Shown here: piece after piece, positions 60,779-64,000 of the stretch | How positions within the stretch are numbered: the stretch's first letter is position 1 | How the letters are laid out: each line of letters begins with the position of its first letter | Origin: Pseudonocardia hierapolitana | GTDB taxonomy: Bacteria; Actinomycetota; Actinomycetes; Mycobacteriales; Pseudonocardiaceae | Assembly: GCF_007994075.1 (NCBI RefSeq) | Contig: NZ_VIWU01000001.1 | Coordinates: 3,224,001-3,288,000 of the forward strand | DNA: 64,000 bases | Reading direction: 5' to 3' | Notes under the pieces: generated by a model | Databases searched by the model: none | What the model saw: the letters and a program-made list of their open reading frames with translations, nothing else | Told to the model about the DNA's origin: nothing | Position numbers and translations under genes: made by a program

Positions 60779-62212
60779 CTAGTCGTCGAAGTCGACGGCT
60801 GCGTGCGGCCAGTTCACTGCGTTGATCAGGTAGTCGTGGGACTCCTGCACCCGGCGCCGGGCCTCGTCCAGGTCGGCGCCGATCAGCCGGCCGTCCCACT
60901 TGACGACACGGCCGTTCACCAGCACGGTGGTGACGGACTCCACCCCGGCACCCTGTACGACCGAGGCCAGCACGTTGTTTCGGGGGAAAAGATGTGGTGC
61001 CGACGCGTCGACGAGGATGACGTCGGCTTTCTTGCCCGGAGTCAGTGAGCCTGCGACATCCCCTACGCCGCAGTTGTTCGCCCCCTGCTGGGTGGCGGAC
61101 TGCAAGATCTCTCGCAGGGTCGCCGAGGCGCTCCCGGAACGGTGCTGGTCGACCCGCTGCACCAGGTAGAGCGCACGCATCTCGGCGAACATGTCGATCG
61201 CGTAGGTCATCGGATTGTCGTTGCTCAGGCCCGGCCGCAACCCCTGCTCGACCCATTCGCTGTACGGAACGCGGCCGTATCGGAACTGAGACTCGATACG
61301 GGGACACACATTCACCTGCGCCCCGTTGTCGATCACGATCTGCCGCTGCTCATGAGACAGGAAGTTCGCGTGGTTGATCGCCTCCCGCCCGTCGAAGGAT
61401 CCGTCCGCGTACAACCGGGGGAGATCCTGCTTCTCGATCCCGCTGTCGAAGGAGAACCACACATCGAGTTCTTTGCGCACTGGCAGGAGATCCGTGAGGT
61501 CGTCGAAGCCGGCCGCGAAGAGACGCATCGAGCACAGGTCGTCGTCGCCGCCGAAGTACCGGTCCCGCAACCGCCGGGCATCAGCCGGGAACGTGCCGGC
61601 CCAAGAGCCCGCACGAGGGCGTCCGATGGCGTGCACACCGCGCACGCCGGACGCGAGTAGCGCCTCGACCCCGGCATCGGAGTGCTCGGGCGAGCGGGCG
61701 TTGTGCATGTTGTCGACGACCGTGGTGATCCCGCCGTTGAGCGCGGCCAGCAGGGTGTTCAGGGTGCCCGCGTAGATGTCCTCGGGCCGGCACGCCGGAG
61801 CGAACGCCCGATGGGCGGCGTACATGTAGCTGCGACCCGAGACCGGGGCACCGCCGATGGCGTCCTCGGTGGTCTGGGGGATGTTCTCCGGGATGATCCG
61901 GCCGAGTGACCCCTCCCAGCAGTGGATGTGCGGGTCGCAGAAACCCGGCATGACGATGTGGTCACGCGCGTCGATCACGACCGCCTCCGGCGCGGAGATC
62001 AAGGCCCCGACCTCGGCGACACGGTCCCCGACGATCAGCACGTCGCCGACGGCGAAGTCGTCCACGTCACCGTCCATCGACAGCACCGACCCCCCTCGGA
62101 GGAGGATCTGCTGGGTCGCCTCCACCGACCGTCGGGCGGCATGCCGCTCGAGGAGGGCCTCGAGACGGCGCTCGGCGGACGGGTCCGGTCGCACGTTCTC
62201 GTCAGCACTCAT
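60779..62212 (-). CDS. amidohydrolase, TRZ/ATZ (cytosine deaminase-like) family
   Basis: A 477-residue metal hydrolase: MPGFCDPHIHCWEGS (HxH), GGITTVVDNMHNARSPEHSD, GREAINHANFLS (His), GLSNDNPMTYAIDMF (Asp) and GSLTPGKKADVILVDAS. The N-terminus MSADENVRPDPSAERRLEAL is an extra helix. It is related to, but clearly different from, the amidohydrolase at 36.4 kb. It starts in a four-base overlap with the SMP-30 gene stop, so the two are translationally coupled. It should deaminate or hydrolyse a cyclic amide or amidine early in the pathway. Confidence 0.88.
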   Translation of the reverse strand: MSADENVRPDPSAERRLEALLERHAARRSVEATQQILLRGGSVLSMDGDVDDFAVGDVLIVGDRVAEVGALISAPEAVVIDARDHIVMPGFCDPHIHCWEGSLGRIIPENIPQTTEDAIGGAPVSGRSYMYAAHRAFAPACRPEDIYAGTLNTLLAALNGGITTVVDNMHNARSPEHSDAGVEALLASGVRGVHAIGRPRAGSWAGTFPADARRLRDRYFGGDDDLCSMRLFAAGFDDLTDLLPVRKELDVWFSFDSGIEKQDLPRLYADGSFDGREAINHANFLSHEQRQIVIDNGAQVNVCPRIESQFRYGRVPYSEWVEQGLRPGLSNDNPMTYAIDMFAEMRALYLVQRVDQHRSGSASATLREILQSATQQGANNCGVGDVAGSLTPGKKADVILVDASAPHLFPRNNVLASVVQGAGVESVTTVLVNGRVVKWDGRLIGADLDEARRRVQESHDYLINAVNWPHAAVDFDD

Positions 62213-63126
62213 CGAACCTCGATTCCACGATTCGGAGAAACCTGGGCCAGCGGCACGTCGACCCGCCGCGACAGCAGGACCGAGTCCCGGGTGTCCGCGC
62301 GCTCGCTCTTCAGATAGCTCGGCGAGACTGCCAGGAACAGCGTGCGACCGTCCGCCCCGCCGAGGGTGACGTCGTACACCTGACCGTCGTCGACGGCCAC
62401 CTCGCCGAGCACCTCACCACCCTCGCCAACCCGCAACGCCCTGTGATGGGTGGCGTCGGCGACCCAGATCGCGCCCTCCGCGTCCCGGTCCGCGAGACCG
62501 TCCGGCGCGACGGCCACCCCGTTCAGCCTCGTGAGGGCGTCGTCTCCCACCGGCTCGTCGCCGAACTCCGCCCACACCCGCCGACCGGTGAGCGAGCCGC
62601 CGCCAGTCACGTCGAAGGCCGACATCCGGCCCGCGAAGGTCTCCGCGACGACGAGGACCTTCCCGTCGCAGATCGCGCCGTTCGGGCACGACAGCCCCTG
62701 CGCCACCACCGCCGCGGTGCCGTCGGTGGCCACCCGGATCAGCGGCGCAGGCTCGTAGGGCGCACCGTGCGTCAGGTCGAAGCCGAAGCAGCCGACCCAG
62801 CACGTCCCCTGCGGGTCGACCGCCATGTCGTTGATCTCACCCACCGCCAGGCCACTCAGGTCGGCGTGGGTGACCAGGGTGCCGTCGGGCTCCCGACGCA
62901 CGATGCGGTTGTCGAGCATCGACGCGACCAGCAGCCGTCCGTCGGGCAGGAAACCCAGGCCCGACGGCTGCCCCTCGATGGTGGCCTCGACCCGCGCGTC
63001 GGTGCCGTCCTCGCGGACGCTCAGCACCTCGTTGGCGTAGCAGTCGGACACCCACACGCGGCCCGCTCTCCACCGCGCCCCCTCGAGGAAGGACCGCTCG
63101 TCCAGTACGACGTCGAACTGGGTCAT
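62209..63126 (-). CDS. SMP-30/gluconolactonase family lactonase
   Basis: A 305-residue six-bladed beta-propeller. The metal site set is LEGARWRAGRVWVSD (Glu), GEINDMAVDPQGTCWVGCFG (Asn), LSCPNGAICDGKVLVVAET (Asn) and LNGVAVAPDGLAD...IWVADATHHRALRV (Asp). ATG 63126 is preferred because GGAAGG lies 6 bp before it; an ATG two codons earlier has no room for a ribosome site. It probably opens a lactone intermediate of the pathway. Confidence 0.9.
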   Translation of the reverse strand: MTQFDVVLDERSFLEGARWRAGRVWVSDCYANEVLSVREDGTDARVEATIEGQPSGLGFLPDGRLLVASMLDNRIVRREPDGTLVTHADLSGLAVGEINDMAVDPQGTCWVGCFGFDLTHGAPYEPAPLIRVATDGTAAVVAQGLSCPNGAICDGKVLVVAETFAGRMSAFDVTGGGSLTGRRVWAEFGDEPVGDDALTRLNGVAVAPDGLADRDAEGAIWVADATHHRALRVGEGGEVLGEVAVDDGQVYDVTLGGADGRTLFLAVSPSYLKSERADTRDSVLLSRRVDVPLAQVSPNRGIEVR

Positions 63127-63140
63127 GGTCATCCTTCCGA

Positions 63141-64000
63141 TCAGCTGGCGTCGTCGGCGAGCACGATCTCCATCGCGTCCTGCCACGAGAGGCCGACGAG
63201 GTCGGGCCGGAGCTCGGCGTACACCGCACGAATCGACTGGAACGCCCGCGACGCGTGCGACCACAGGCGGTACTCGCCGGGGTCGAAGCTGCGGTAGGCC
63301 TGTTCCAGGGGCGTACCGGCCTCGACGCACCGGGTCGCGTGTTCGAGCAGACGGGAGAGGTAGTTCCGCGTCTCACGGACACCCGAGGTGCCGGCGACCG
63401 GGCCGTGGCCGGGCACGATGACGGCGGGGTCGAGCGAGAGGATGACGTCGCAGGCCGCGACGTAGTTGGAGACCGGACCCGCCCACACGATGGGCGTGGA
63501 ACGGTGGAAGAGGATGTCGCCGGCGTAGACGACGCCGGCTTCGGGTATGTGCACGATCGCGTCGCCGCCGGTGTGCGCGGGTCCCACCGCGCGCAGTTCC
63601 ACCGCGGCGCCGCCGAGCTTGAGCGTGTGGGCACCCTCGAAGGTCTCGGTCGGGTACACCGGTCGCCAGCCCTCGTAGTCGTAGATCGACGCGCGCCATC
63701 GCGACCAGCGGCGCAACGCGGTGCCCTCGTCACCGACGTCGGCGAGGCGCCGGGGATCGACCCGCAGCGTCCGCATGCCGTCCGCGGCGGCCGTGGTCGC
63801 GACGATCCGGGCGTCGTCGAAGATCATGTTCCCGAACCAGTGGTCGCCGTCCTCGTGGGTGTTGACCACCGTCGTGACCGCGTCAGGCCCACCGAGGTCG
63901 GTGGCCGCAGCGCGAACCGCACGGGCGCGCCCGACGTCGTTCTGGGTGTCGATGACGAGCACCTCGTCACCGATCCGCACGAGGCCCGAGTTGCTCAGAC
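63141..64000 (-). CDS. metallo-beta-lactamase-fold hydrolase, cut by window edge
   Basis: The frame runs off the right end; the visible part begins LSNSGLVRIGDEVLVIDTQN, so only a short N-terminus is missing. Metal motif NTHEDGDHWFGN shows Asp where the second His of HxHxDH normally stands. PAHTGGDAIVHIP, YAGDILFHRS and VPGHGPVAG follow. A cyclase/lactonase-like hydrolase is likely. It lies 14 bp before the SMP-30 gene and is the first visible member of the operon. Confidence 0.85.
   Translation of the reverse strand, partial: LSNSGLVRIGDEVLVIDTQNDVGRARAVRAAATDLGGPDAVTTVVNTHEDGDHWFGNMIFDDARIVATTAAADGMRTLRVDPRRLADVGDEGTALRRWSRWRASIYDYEGWRPVYPTETFEGAHTLKLGGAAVELRAVGPAHTGGDAIVHIPEAGVVYAGDILFHRSTPIVWAGPVSNYVAACDVILSLDPAVIVPGHGPVAGTSGVRETRNYLSRLLEHATRCVEAGTPLEQAYRSFDPGEYRLWSHASRAFQSIRAVYAELRPDLVGLSWQDAMEIVLADDAS

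Noticed and set aside
1..64000. CRISPR arrays, tRNA/rRNA genes, insertion sequences and prophage genes
   Set aside because: I looked for direct-repeat arrays, cloverleaf-like segments, transposase motifs and phage structural genes and saw none; the only tandem repeats are the protein-coding 174-bp units.

Overview
High-GC actinobacterial DNA, most likely from a Pseudonocardiaceae-type organism. The basis is codon third positions that are almost all G or C, SARP, SigX5-type and DUF4328 genes, and many TetR/LysR-controlled accessory operons. This is style recognition, not a database placement. No tRNA, rRNA, CRISPR array, insertion sequence or phage gene was seen.

Layout. Bases 1-4646 hold ordinary genes: the tail of a TPR protein, a methyltransferase plus acyl-CoA-dehydrogenase-like pair, two tiny DUF202 membrane proteins and an adenine/adenosine deaminase. 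Bases 4703-32299 (minus strand) are one unbroken gene for a protein of about 9,200 residues. In order it carries a signal anchor, a 700-residue charged region, a roughly 1,500-residue rod with about 37 closely spaced cysteine pairs, membrane segments, a complete SecA-like DEAD motor, a polytopic membrane block, a PP2C phosphatase, a trypsin-like protease, an amidoligase-like domain, an HNH-type nuclease motif and an unrecognised C-terminus. This is the outstanding object of the window. It looks like a multi-effector conflict or export machine on one chain, with no recognisable immunity gene or secretion partner beside it.

Bases 32927-54437 are a patchwork of small accessory units: TetR/PPOX/DsbA/MBL, a molybdopterin oxidoreductase, an amidohydrolase with a likely 3' frameshift, esterase/TetR, XRE/cupin/alcohol dehydrogenase, HxlR, a PEP-mutase-like enzyme, MFS efflux, SARP, a DUF5648-like secreted protein, SDR/ECF sigma, DUF4328, an ArsR-like regulator and DJ-1. 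Two separate loci (38.9 kb and 46.5 kb) share the same pair of TetR operators and the same -35/-10 promoter. At the second locus the TetR gene is reduced to a remnant beside a SARP gene that ends abruptly.

Bases 54548-64000 hold a LysR gene and then a tightly packed minus-strand catabolic operon: MBL hydrolase (cut by the window edge), SMP-30 lactonase, amidohydrolase, MHS-type transporter, fumarylacetoacetate-hydrolase-like enzyme, acyl-CoA ligase and a LysR regulator. Most junctions overlap or are separated by a few bases, so the genes probably act as one pathway for import, ring or lactone opening and CoA activation of an unknown substrate.
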